Below, in pieces: positions 50,062-62,550 of a stretch of DNA of 64,000 nt. The number at the start of each line of letters is the position of its first letter. The stretch's first letter is position 1. A program made the position numbers and the translations under genes. The notes beneath the pieces were generated by a model that made no database searches, was not told the origin of the DNA, and saw only the letters and a list, made by a program, of their open reading frames with translations. Origin of the DNA: Symbiodinium natans (taxonomy: Eukaryota; Sar; Dinophyceae; Suessiales; Symbiodiniaceae); the NCBI GenBank assembly GCA_905221605.1, contig CAJNDS010002699.1:219001-283000 (forward strand), read 5' to 3'.

Positions 50062-53000
50062 CAAAAAGGGCGTTCAAGATGTTGCAACCTGGTTGCGATG
50101 CTTCTGTGTGTGAGAACTGACAGGGGTCCCGTAGGAGGTTTTCATGTGTTGTGCACAAACTTTGGGCTCCAGAAGGGTCCACGGATTTCTTGGAGCTAGT
50201 TTGTTGAGGCCTCGCTTGATCGATGTGTTGCCTCAAAGTTGCTTTGCAGGAAGAAACGTTCACAGCGCTTCTGAAGCTTAAGCTTTCTGCAGCTACCTCC
50301 GGTGATGGAGGTCTGGTCGGTGTTTGACAAGAGCCATCGAGACTCCAAGATATTCCCAGACATCGTATGATCGAAGCACCGTACTTTAGCTGCTTGTCGA
50401 CCAGTCTTCCCACGCTAAGAGCTTTTGCCGCCGAAGATATCTGGAGACATGCTGGTGCAGGAGAAGAGAGAATGCAATACATTCCTCTAAGTACACTTTC
50501 GGCTGGACCTATGGGGCCGCGATGGGTCGATATGTTGAGCCTGCAACAGCTTGTGTAGTTCCATGTAGTAGAAAACCACGCGAAGCCTTCCGCAGCAGAG
50601 TTTTGGTCTGGCATCATAAGACTTAAGCCATGAATGCAAGGCCTCAACGTGCTTGGCTGTGGCTGGGAAATAGTTGTCTGCCAGAGCACCGTGTCATTAC
50701 TGGCAGCATTCCAAAGGCAGGTGATACTCGTCTCTGCCACAACTGCCGGTGATCGCCATGAAGAACTGGCTTTCACTTTATTCTACTCTTCCCCAGGGCC
50801 CCAGGGCACCTTAAGACTCCCAAGACACTTCCGAGTTGTGAAAGCCCGCTTGCATGAGATGCCGATGCTGTCTGCTTGGCAAGGATCCAGGCTTGAGTTT
50901 GGCCTGATCCCGTGTCGTGCCCAGATACGCAGAATCCAGAGCCCAGGCTCTCAATGTCAGCCTGCTGACATTTACGTGCGTTGCGGAGCGTGAGGAGCAC
51001 AGTTTCATGGAACTTAGCCGAGCAGGTCCATGTGGTTTGTAATCATATTGCGAAGTTGGCTATGCAGACTATCAGCTTCGAACTGCGCCAGTGCGCGAGG
51101 ATAGGTAGAAAATTCAAACGGCGTGATTGAATCGAAGGCTTGGCCCAGGAACTGTGCTCAGCGAGTTGCGGCAGTGGAAGTGTCAGTGAGGACGAGTACA
51201 CAGCCGTCGATTAGACCTTGCACTTGCTGGTCCAGATCTGTCCCGGTTTGCCGGAGCTGGCTCGTTGAGCTCCGGAGCTGCGAAGCACCACTTCCTCTTG
51301 ATGCCGACAGCAAGAACACTGGCAGTGTCAGTTAAACCGGCCGAGTAAGCTTTAAACCCATGGGAGAACACGTTTTCTCGCGTATCTGTCGGCAAGCTTC
51401 AGCTCATGCAGGCCTTGCTCTCAACAAATCCAGGCATATACGTATACCAGCTTATAGCGTGAATGCGTTATGTTGTGTGTGCAAGAAAAGATGGGCGCAC
51501 GGCAATCAAAGGGAATGCTGCTGAATGCATCGTCGAGAGGGGAAGCTGGGGTTTTTGGGACCGATTCCGACTTGTGGAGGATCAACCGACTTGAGAACGA
51601 GCTCTCACTGAAGAAGGGAGCTGGCACTGTAGAGGCCATGTGCAGCATTTTGCAGGGGTGCTTCACAGCTTGAAAGCTTTCGGACAAGTTGGATGTTGCT
51701 GCTCGGTGCCAAAAGGTAAGGTTATCACAAGGCCTCTGTAGGCACTGTAGGCCCTATCCCCGGCGCAAGCCAGGAGCTGCAGAAAGATCTGCAGCAAGCC
51801 GTGACTGCAGGCTTTGCATTTGGGCGCCTGGTCTTCCGTGAGTTGGGGGGACGTTGTCTGTGGCAAGAGCCTCTTGAACATACAGCGATGCAAGCTGATG
51901 TCTTGTGCAGGCGACAAGCCGAAAGTTGGTGAGATCCTTGAAGCGTTGCTAGGGATGTTCAAGGACCCGCTGTGTCCCACCTTTTGCACTGAAGCAGGGG
52001 GCCTACAAGGCATGCAATTGGCAGGAGAGCAAGGTGACCTATGATGCAGTCAAGAACTGCAAGGTTGGCAAAGATGTGCTGCCCTGAGTGCTGGTATTGA
52101 ATACCCTGAAATTTGCTGACTCGTTGATTTTGGACATTTCGTGGTTGTGCAGTGCAAGCAGGTGGGCAATGCAATGAAAATGGGAGACCCCGACATTGCT
52201 GCCCTTGGTCGAAAGGCACGCACGCAGTTTGCGAGTTAGCTCAAGGTGAAGACATGGTGGGTGATAGAAGTGATCGACTCTGATAGACTTCTGCTTGAAG
52301 CGAAGTTGTCCCAAGGCAGTCGGCGAGATCCAGGCCAACACCGCACAGGGACACAATGGCTGTTCAGACACCCCCTCCGTCAACCCTGAAGCCTCCTTTG
52401 GGCATCGCTTTACGCCAATCTTCCGATTTTTTTGTGCAAGGCTCTTGCGCAGAGGGCGGCGCTGGGCATCTAAGCCGTGAGGCTGTGAGCTGGTGCGCCA
52501 GGTGGGCACAACCTGTAGACTCCGCAGACGGCATGTGCTCCCTATCCAGGCCTTGACATGATCCAAGCCCATCCTGTCGCGGTGCGCGTACCGCACAGCG
52601 CGTGGCAACGTTTCACCCCCTTTTCGCGCTCACGGCAGCAGACCAAGCCATAAAACGAGAAGTGGCTGCAAGGAGAGCGTGGGATGGGCGCGCAGTAGCG
52701 AGTCATAGAGAGCCATTTTGGCTGTTGACAGCACGCCACACCGTTGCACAACGGTGACTATGCCACCACCAAAAAGGCACAGAGACAGCTGGCAGCTGGC
52801 TTCGAAGGATGGTATGTCCACCGATCCCCAGCACATCAGGGAAGAGTTGAGAAGGTACCAGCATGCACCAGCTCTCATGACTCATACCAGCCATCTCTTC
52901 TCCGCGCCCTAATTGACTGTGGCATCAGAAACCTTTCCCGTCGCACGGCATACCTGCCAAGCGCCAGAAAAAGACGAGAGCAACGGCTCCTGTCCGGCCA

Positions 53001-54962
53001 CTGCAGTTGCAGGCTGTCATGTCGTCACGGAAAATTTTCGCTTTCCACCAGATGCATTTCTGCAATTAGTCTGCCTCGCAGGGCCAGCCGTGTGTAGCTT
53101 GCCTGCTGTCACGATGGCTTCGCAAACTGCCTCACGCTACCTGAAAGCACCAGGCGCTTAGTTTTGTCTAGTGCTTTCATGTGCTTTCTCATAATTCTTG
53201 CCACGTAGTCTTGCGTCGAGAGGGCTCCCCGGTGGAGGTGTGGGCACTACTCGAATTTCAGTGCGAACTGCTGGGAGCCGCTACATGCCAAAGGATCTTT
53301 TGTTGCATTCAGGCCCTCAGGCAGCGCATTGCAAGGGAAGACCTTTTGGAAAGCATGTTGGCGGCGACGGACGCCCAAGGCCAAGAGCAGCCCCCAAGCA
53401 GTGCAACGGGCGCGCGCCGCTTCTCACAAGGATGCCACAACGCAGACGCAACTGTCGCTTTCGCAGCTCGGTGGTTGTTTGGGGTGTGTCCGTGCGGGTG
53501 CTTAGGTCCATGGTGTGTGCAGGCATGTGCAGGAGCAGGTGTCAGATGCAGCGTCGGTTGCAAGGCTGGGGCCTATTGATGCGGAAGACCCAGCCAGCAA
53601 ATCAAGGGAACCTTCACCAGTGCAGCTGGCGCAGGAAGCTCAAGGCAGTGACCCGTACGACGCACGTGCCTCTTGCAGTCACTTGTTGTGATGAGTCCCG
53701 AAGCTTCATACCGCAGATGTGGAGGCCCACCAGACACGCCCCGAGCAAGTCGGATCACAAAAGAATCTTGGGGTCTTGCCTCGCTGGATCCGAGCACTTG
53801 GCCGGTGTTCAAGGACGGATTGCCATCATGCTTTTTTGTGGTTGGGCAATCATAGCGCCATGATGGGCCATGCGCCCACAGCTTTCCAGAGAGACGAGTT
53901 GTTTCCACCTCGAAATTGTGGGCTCCGGTTAGCCTTCCACACCGTCAGAGGCCAAAGAATGATTAAATGGACTAGTAGGCAGTGGCATAAGCAGACGGGG
54001 ACACCTGGCTCGGAGGATGGCTTCGGCTCCTGTAACAGCCTGACCATCGCGCCGGTACCTGAAGGCCCATGTCTAGAGTCTTGTCAAGACGCACTGTGGA
54101 GGACATGCTGTGGCCTGGTAATATTTTGGTCGCATGTCTGGAGTGCTTCAAGTCACGATACGACACGCAATCCTGCTAGTGCCCCGCCAGGTGATCCGGC
54201 CTCGGAAGGAGGCGCTCTGATGGATTGTGGCGACGCGGATGCTCTGGCCACCGCGCGCGCTGAGAACGAGTCCCTGCGCCAACTTTGCTGCATGGCGGCA
54301 CTCATGACCAGCAGCTGTGGAAGCAGATGAATCTGAGGAAGTTCCAGCTTGCTCCTTGAAGTTTGAGCGTATGCAGATTCACATGCTCTCTATTCAAGCC
54401 TCAGGGTGTCTGTTAACCTAGACCAGGTCCATGAAAAGCTGCTGCTGCCCCAGGAAGGAGCCAAACCATGTACAATGGCTACCCCACCTTGTCGTTTGGA
54501 TCCGCAGAAAACGTCCGGAAACCGATGGAGGAATGCTGTCAGAAAGTCAGAAAGTACTGCTGCTCAGAAAGCCAGAAGTCTTCTTTACATGCGCCGCCGA
54601 ATGTGGGAATCTGCTTGTTGTCTTGATGACAAAAGCTAACAGTTGCACCAAGCAATGTCCAACCATCGCCTTGCAGACCGTGGAGTTCATCAAACGAAAG
54701 ATGCTCCCTTGGAGAGCCCTTGAATCCTTGCCTGTCAGAGAGTCCTGCAAAGCGAGGCTATGACTTGATCAGCCTGGCTCAAGATGTGGACTTCCCTGAG
54801 GCCGACCTCTGCACATTTCCGGCGCGCATGTTTACCTGGATCTTCATGCGTTGCATGCCATGCTGTGAGATGCGAGTGGGATCTTCGCACTGGTGCCGTG
54901 CAAGACATCCAGCAAACCCTGAGCCCAGTCTTCTTAGGAGTGTAGGGAATCCCATGGGCTTC

Positions 54963-54994
<32 letters not shown>

Positions 54995-57328
54995 AGGGTA
55001 CATGCGCGTACGGCCCCGAAAGGATGTTTGAGTGAGTCTGAACCCCAAACCCATCGAGCAAACCGGGAGGCACAGAGGGGGGATGCCGAACAGTAGCAGT
55101 TTTTGCAGAACCCTTAACTCCTGAGTGTTTTGGCCAATGAGCCGGACGTCCACTCAACACGAGTTGGACGTCATGTACCAACAGACCCGAGACCAGCACG
55201 CGCCCCTGGGGGCGGCCTCCCTTCGGGGGGGTCATGCGTGGGGGAGAGAGAGAGAGAGAGAGAGAGACGGAGAGAGAGAGGAAACGAGAGAAGGAGAGAC
55301 ACAGAGAGAACGAGTGGCGACAAACCTGACTTGGGAGAAGCGTTTAGCTGACTATCTTTAAAAATTGAGAAAGACCCGGGCTTTGGGAAGCTTTTGACAT
55401 CGATCCGGGGACGTGGTACCGGGGGTCCTGTTGCACTTTCTGGAAGAACGACAGCAGTCACAATTGGAATGCATTGTTCGACCTACCTACCTCCCCCTCA
55501 AAGCACCCGGTTGAAAATTCAAGGACCTCCCGCCCCCCACTCCCAGGTACAAAAAGAATCCTGAAACATTTTCATGCAGGCGAACGTCCCGAAGTCACCT
55601 TGTTTTCGCGAGACACGCCGCACTCGCCACTCGAGGGTTCTATGACTAGCCAGCTCGGGCCGTGACATGCTGCGACTGTATCCGTGAGCATCTGCTGCGA
55701 AGTGTCTCGGAGGCGCAGGCCCCGCCCAGCCAAGAGATGTTGATCGCAGAGGCGCGGAAGAGCCTTCTGACCATGAGCCAGCTCATGCTCCGAGATCCTT
55801 GGCTGCATGGGACGACATAGAGCTCCGCTTCGTCAAGGGTGGTTTCATGTGGCTTCGTTGCCCGAGGCGGCCACCCAACGTGAGTCCAAGCAGTCCAAGC
55901 CTTCAGATGAGATCTCAGCTCGTGGCGGACTTTGCAGGGAAGGTCCAGCTCTTGCCCTGGGTTTGGCATATTTTGGCACGCCGCGCATCTTCTTGTACTT
56001 TCTCAGGCTTTTCATGTCTTTTCATCTTCGCAGGCGAACCCGCAAAACCAGGCGTCACCTCGAAGTCGAGCTGGAGGTGCTAGCAAATGAGAAGTACCAC
56101 TGGCAGATGCTGTCCGGTCGGAGTCTTTGCTTGAGGTGGAGGCCGATATCTGCATCATCTTCGCCCTCAGAGCCAGTTGCTCGGAGTATGAATGCTGGGC
56201 ACCTACGATCTGAGTCAGCTCGGCTGCCAGGCAAGCTGCCACGCTAGAGATGTGCCAACGTTCGTTCGGTTCACTTGGGTCTGAGGAAACTGCGATGTCG
56301 ACGAGCACAGCCTGCACCACCTGCACGGCCTCTACACCAACAGAGGCAAGTTAACGTGGACAGTGGCTTGCAGCATTCCATCTGTGCATTCCATGCGTTT
56401 GGTGCCAGGCCTGCCAAAGCATCAAGACCGCAAGCGGCAGCCCAGTATCCAGGGTGGACGCCTGAGTTGTTACATTGTTCTCTGCGGAAGTTGATTCAAG
56501 AGCCCTTTTGGTGTCAGCCTCAAGGTCTTGAGTTTGGATGGACGAGGAAGCCCGTCGCAGGCATCGCACAGCTTTCGCCCTGGGCCTCCAAATGCTGCAA
56601 ATCGCTACTGCATGCTGCATGGGTTTGGCCAGGCAACCTGGCCCGTGTCACCAATCTGGAGTCCTCCCATGCGGACACGGGTGCCCCGCCTCATTCCGGG
56701 ATGTAACTTCATTACTGTCTTGGCATGTGGTAGAAGCAAGCACGCGTGGAGGTCACAAGATTCGCTTCCGATGGAACGTGCAGCCCAATTTTAGCTTCCC
56801 GAGTCTCAGCCTTACGTCACTGCAAGGGTCAACTCAGCCTCGGCACATTCCTGGTATCAAGATTGGAAGCTTCCTTTACTTCAAAGGCAACACTTCCGGT
56901 ACCGGTCCATGGTCTCTCGCTCCCACAACCAGCCGCCAACTCAGCAAACGGGGAGACATGAGGATGACATGAGGCATCATGAGGCATCATGAGGCATCAT
57001 GAGGCCCTGAGGCGCAGTCCATGGTACCTTTGAAAGCTGGCATCGCCGCGACCCCTTCAAGTCAAGGTATACTCTGCACCTCAGCTTGGGAGGTCTCGAT
57101 CTGTGAGCGCCGGGCACCGAGTTGAGGCCGACAGAAAACCCCCATGTGACGAATCCAAGCCCGCAAAGGTCACCAGGCGGCACTACAGGCAGTGTTGGGC
57201 CGCACCCTCAGTGAGCCATGCTTCGACATGCAGATGAAAAGCCTTGCAAGATGTTGCGGCGCCCATCCTTTTTGCAGGTCCTGGAGCGAGAGGAGCACGT
57301 GATCCTGTGACCCACGTTCTTTCTCGAA
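50062..57328. other. intergenic or unresolved DNA
   Basis: No gene supported. A 241-codon minus-strand frame (50051-50776) and a 221-codon plus frame (53198-53863) have no family pattern. Possible short exons with AG-G acceptors occur (for example near 51910-51965) but remain unassigned. Simple repeats: GA at about 54964-54990 and 55245-55312, and an 11-bp ATGAGGCATC repeat at 56963-57005. Confidence 0.35.
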
Positions 57329-57367
57329 GGGTTCAGGGTTCAGGGTTTAGGGTTTAGGGTTTAGGGG
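57329..57367 (+). repeat. interstitial telomere-like repeat (TTTAGGG)
   Basis: Five to six TTTAGGG/TTCAGGG units in tandem. Confidence 0.8.
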
Positions 57368-60300
57368 GCCGAGCTCCGGTCTTTGAAAGTAACTCCGATT
57401 GTGTGGGCAACTCACCCATTTCGGGCTTCCGAATGCCCGTGCATGCCAGTCATTTTTGCGGGACAACTCCCGCCCGAATTCGGGAGACTCCTCGAGGATG
57501 AAGAACATATGTGTATAAATATATGTGAAGAGAGATAGCAGATTCTTTCGTGAACCGGGTCTCGAAAGTTGAGCTGTTTCTTTCAGAATCAACTTGGGTT
57601 CCCAGGAATTCAGCCAGTGAGTTTACTCCCGCATACAATTTAATGGATTCAAAGGGTTTCGAACTCCAGCCTGCAGGTGAAACCTACCAAATGCAGAAGC
57701 CTCTATGGCAGGAAAAGATTGAGGTTTCCTGGATTCCGAGGAACCCACCGGATGTTTAGAACTTGAGAAATTTTGCCGTAGAGTACTTTTAGCCGAATGT
57801 TCTCATACTTCTAGAAGAAAGTCTGGGTGCTTGGGGAACCATGTCAAGCAAATCTGCAAATTCATCGTTGAGAATGTCTTTACAGCTGAATCGTTAGGTA
57901 AATCTCTCCTTTGAGCAAAGAGTGTCGGAACGCATGATGCCTTGACCTTTTTGCAAGAATTGAGAAGCTTTCCTTGAACTCCTAGTGGCAAACAATTCAA
58001 GCCATGAAGCCCAGAATGAAGAGCTGCGCTCAGATACTGGGTTCCGGGGAATCAAGGGAACCTTATGCATTTTAATATATATTATGGAGGCCTTGACAAG
58101 TTCGCAAGTTCACAATGTTTGGTTCTGGCTGTTTCCCGGTGTTGTCTAGTTCCAGGTCACGATTTCGTTCTCAGCATCTCAGGAATCTCCTCAGCATGAA
58201 ATTACCTGCCCAAACTTCTGCATCATCATTTTAATCTGGCCGTAACGCGTAAGCGCGTCAGCCGTGGGCCATCGCATCCTTGGTGCTAGTCACGGAATGG
58301 AGGATAGAGCTGTCTTGCAGAGTACAGTGCTGTGCATGCCAGAATCCAACCAGTGTTCCTGTTCTTGCTCTCCACATCCTTCATTCTCCGATGTTCGACA
58401 TAGTCAAGGTTTTTGGAGCCATTCTTGGAGTCCTGACGTGAGCTCTGACCGCTACAGCCGAAAACGATGTTCAAGGCAGCCACTGCAGGTACTGCCGGTT
58501 GCGCCCAAGTTCCCAGCGAATCCGAAAGTCACCACTGCACGGAAGAGAATGCTTGGAAACTGAAGCTGGCAAGCCCCGCTCCGCCACGGGCCTCAAGCCG
58601 TAGCTATGGGATAGACATAGGGAGGCCACCAGTTAGGCCAGACAAGCTGCAAGCATGTATGTATGTTTATGTACACACACACACATATATATATGTATAT
58701 ATACATATCTATTTTTTATCGAGCGAGAGAGAGGTTGGCTGCATGCGAGTGAGGGCGTGGGGATGGGCTGAGATGCGCGTTGCCTGCAGGTTGGCAGCTC
58801 CCGCCTGCTCCAGTTGACACCATGTACAGCGGCCTCATGGGGGCGAAGCTTGAACAGCATCTCATTGAGCAGTAACGTCTGGGCACGAAGGGCGACCTGT
58901 GCATTGGAAATGCGCGTGCTGCATTTCGAAAAGGAGGCTACCTACCATGCAGCGGTTTGCAGACAACCTGGCATTGAAGATGCAAGAGGAGGCCATGCGA
59001 TAGATGTGTAGATGCACGTCAGTGGACAGGGCTCAGCGGCTCTCTTTGTATTGTTGAAGGCCGGTTCAGGGGCACCCGAGCGGCCTGTTGATACCCTGGA
59101 CCGGCGAGCCGATGACGAGCAGTCTGCGCAGGCGGCTGTTGCTTCTTGTCTTTCTACATATGACAGGTGGTGGGGCGGCATGCAAGCCTGCTTTGGGACA
59201 GGTGGCTCCGTGGGGCCAGTTTCGCGACGTCATCCGTGAGGAGATGTGCTCCCGGCCATTTTGGGCCCAAACATCTTGTGGATGCTGTGCATGCTGTTGG
59301 CGTGTGCAGGTCGGCAGCCATCACTGCCATTCACGACACTGCTGCCTTGTTCTTAGTGCCAAGTCGAATTATCAGCTGGACAACTAGACACTTCGACACT
59401 GTTGATGCTGGCTTCTATGGTCATCTGCACATCCAGCTGTCGATCGTGACTGGCAGGCGAGACCAATGCAGTTTATCATCAACAACAGCGCCCAGGCGGC
59501 GCATTGCCGGCATCGCCAATGTTGCAAAACCGACGCTGTTCTCAGGCGAACGTGGAGCAGCACACAGTCAGCGCTCCACCACCAAGCCCACCCCCACCCC
59601 CGCCAGAGCCAGCGACGCTCTTGGAGGCAAAGGTCTAAGGGGGCATAAGGGGGCTGTGGTCGAAAAAGTCGACAGCCAACTGAGCAGCCAGGGTGTGTTC
59701 CGCTTCTTTGCATCGCCGTGGACTTGATCTCAGATTCCGTCAGTGGAAGATCTAGCCCTCAAAGCTGTGTGGCGAGAAGCATTCAAGAGCAGGACTTTCG
59801 CTGGCCTCGTGTGACATGTGCACCCTCGCTTGCCTGAGGAATCGTCTCTGCATCTTCAGTGCCCTCGGAATTGGGCCGCTTTGCAGAATAATTGCGGGCT
59901 TGGGGGTCAAGGACCCTCAAAGGCACCCTCAGGGAGCTTGGGGCTTCTTAGTCAGTCTTAGCTGCCTTTGATCTTATTTCCGGCCCATTGAGGGTCAAGT
60001 CTGGTCTCGTCGCAGTCTTGCTCTCTGTGTTTCATGTGCAATCGCGGCACATGACGCCGAACTACGAGTGGCAAGAATTCTAGCTTGACTGCCAGAAGTT
60101 TCTGTGACGCGGTAGCCTTGGACGTCCTGCCTCACGCTGCCTCACGCCACTGCCGTCTGAGGTTATATGTGCTGCAAGGCGCAGCCAGAAATGCAATGTT
60201 GTTTCAAGCTTTTGTGTTCATTGTTGGAGCCTTGATAGGCCACCTAGCCCGTCAGTGGCGCCTAGCTGAGATGCCGGGCGCCCAGAACCCAAAAGTATGA

Positions 60301-60720
60301 AACTCGCCGGCTGCCTTAACATTCCCAGATGCGACCGGGAGCATGAACAACAGTGGCCATGATTGCAAATCATGGCCTGTCCCATCGCCGACGACCTCAA
60401 CAGCTGTTCATGTTTGTCCTGTTCCGGGCTCAAGCCATAAACGAAAGTTTTGTCACTTTAGAGAAGCCTGAGGAGGCCAGGCCCAGTGCTTGCAGTAGGC
60501 CCACTTCTTGTGAGAAGCAGCCGATAGAAATTCGTTGCAAGAGTTGTGCGCGCACGTTCTGGTAGAGACTTTGGTCTTGTTGCCAAGCCTGCCTGTGAAC
60601 ATGGTGACAGGCTTTTTTGCGGTGTCATGGCGTACCGATTGGAAGTGCATTGTGACTCCACCGGTGTGGGGGACCAGCCATTGGCCTAATGCCTGTGCGT
60701 GCCTTGCAAAGCTGCTGTAG
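57368..60720. other. intergenic or unresolved DNA
   Basis: No gene supported. A CA/TA simple repeat lies at about 58672-58708. A short frame at 60085-60300 includes one hydrophobic segment but no family match. Confidence 0.35.
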
Positions 60721-60795
60721 GAGTTTTGGGCTAAGGATAGCAGTTGTTGGTGGCAGCCCCGAACTCGGGGATTGGGATCCCAGCATCTTGCCTGC
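60721..60795 (+). CDS. exon resembling part of a CBM20 starch-binding domain
   Basis: After an acceptor-like GCTGCTGTAG followed by G, the sequence encodes FGLRIAVVGGSPELGDWDP. This matches the CBM20 N-terminal strand pattern of fG-x-x-l-x-V-V-G-s-x-p-E-L-G-x-W-d-P. CBM20 modules bind starch granules in amylases, glucan phosphatases and phosphoglucan dikinases, and dinoflagellates store starch. I could not find the flanking exons, so neither enzyme nor ends are known; the end is placed at a GC donor-like position. It may be an isolated relic. Confidence 0.4.
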
Positions 60796-61461
60796 ACAGC
60801 CGTTGTTTCCCATACCAATGCCTCCCACATCCTCCCATAGCATGCCTCTCGTCTTCGCACCGCAAAGAGCACAGGGCGCTTGTGGACCAGAGCCACTTAT
60901 CACAAAGCTTCTCGAAAGCCAAGGCAAAGCAATCCGACTTGAAACGTCAGCTACGGCTTTTCCAATCTGGGTCGTGCCCCTACGTTTTGGGCTCGAGTCG
61001 GTCACCAAACATAGGGGAGCAGACCGTGCTGAGACGCGTGCATGCTGTTACACACACACACACATGCCCTGTGTTCAGCCTACAGAGCCGACGACAGAGC
61101 AGTCACCGAAGTGTGGTCGTTCAGGCTGCAGCGGTGCCGGCGGCAAGGAACTGAGTGGTGACCTATATTGGACCTTTCTCCAGCAAGATGTAAGATGTGT
61201 AGGCAGCCTTGCAGATGCATCCCCCTCGGTTGCCAGGCCTTCACTAGCTGCGAGTTCAAGTTCATAATCCTGCGCTCTGATGGAAACATCACTTGGGAGG
61301 CTTAAGAGCACACAGATCACACAGACTATTTCCATTCCTGCGGGGGGGCAAGGACTGCCAGTGCTTTCTAACACTGTCCAGGAGCTGCCGAACCGCTGTT
61401 GGAGCGAGAGGCCAGTACAGGGATCCCCCTTTTGCCAACTTGAGAGCAGTATGCCTTTGGA

Positions 61462-61546
61462 TCCTTATACTAACAGTCCTTATTTGGGATTATAATGGGG
61501 GTACTATATTCCCTTTAAGGATTGTTAGAAGAAGGGGCACATCCCA
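61462..61546. mobile_element. foldback (MITE-like) element, GATGT-CCCCTTATACT family, copy 2
   Basis: Starts CCTTATACTAACAGTCCTT like 49065-49157 and ends with a diverged complement (AAGGATTGTTAGAAGAAGGGG). Confidence 0.55.
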
Positions 61547-61691
61547 AATTATGCCGGCCCAGGGCTGCCGGTCTTGTACCTGGTGCCATTCTGGCCTCAT
61601 CGCACCACGGCCGCATTGAAAGCCGATGTCTGGCGTCCGCCCTCTCCCGGTCTACTTAAAGCTACTTATACAACCCCCTAACCCTCCATAG

Positions 61692-61720
61692 GTTTTGGGT
61701 TCAGGGTTTAGCGCTTAGGG
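61692..61720 (+). repeat. degenerate telomere-like repeat
   Basis: GGGTTCAGGGTTTAGCGCTTAGGG, about three imperfect units. Confidence 0.5.
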
Positions 61721-62550
61721 TGTGATTTTGGTTTGAAGGATTTCGGTTTCAGGCTCTCTAGTCCTTTGCATCTTCAGACTCTTGCTCTTATCGACTTCCT
61801 TTCTGACACGGCTGCTGCATCTTCACTTGTTTGTCGTTTGCCACCCCTGCGCCAAAGCGACGCTGGTCCCATAAGGTTCGGTGTGGACGAGCTGCAAGTT
61901 CGACTGCGGCAAACCCGCCGTTCATTATGAGCAACTGCAACATAACATAAATGCAAGCCTACCGCGGTGCAAACATGCGACGCAGACCTTTGCAGCTGGG
62001 CCATGCAGGCAGAGGACGGAGACCCAGCGGACGGACACGACGCGAGCGGATGATGCAAGGGGCTCAACGGCGAATCGAAACTTAAAAGGTGCTGTCAAGG
62101 GCTGGTTTCATCATGTACCTGTGCCAAGGGAAGAACCATCAGCTTCAAAGCTACAGTGTCCGTCTCGCAGGTGCGGGGAGTGTTTGCTGCAAGCTGTACC
62201 ACGCTGTACTTGACCAAGTGAGAGGTCCCCCACCTAGGTGAGACGGCTTCGTGGCAGCAACCAGTGAGAGCCAAAACCCGGTCTTTAGAGAAAGGTGCTA
62301 CTGTGAACTGTACAAGAATTGGCAACACAGTGGTCCTTACTGTCCCCACAGCCTAGGAGTTGAAAAAAGTGCTGTGGTGGTCGCAGCAGGCGGGCTTTTA
62401 AAGTTTAGTAGGCCTTATAGGCGGCGGAGATGTTTTGCATGTCGCTGAAAAGCGAAGGATCACGGTGAGCAATAACGCGGTGCATGTGGCATATCGGCTG
62501 AAGTTGTTGTGGCCAGTTGTTCACCGACTAGCGGCTTGTAAACAGCCCTC

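Larger units (their letters stand above)
60796..62550. other. intergenic DNA upstream of the ferredoxin-MBL gene
   Basis: It contains a foldback element (61462-61546) and a degenerate telomere-like patch (61692-61720). A CA run lies at 61051-61062. No spliced-leader relic is visible just upstream of 62551. Confidence 0.4.

Noticed and set aside
50051-50776. 241-codon minus-strand open frame
   Set aside because: Long but with no domain pattern and unremarkable Ser/Pro/Ala-rich composition; it starts inside telomere-like repeats.
53198-53863. 221-codon plus-strand open frame
   Set aside because: Arg/Gly-rich with no recognisable motif; another frame over the same stretch looks equally plausible.
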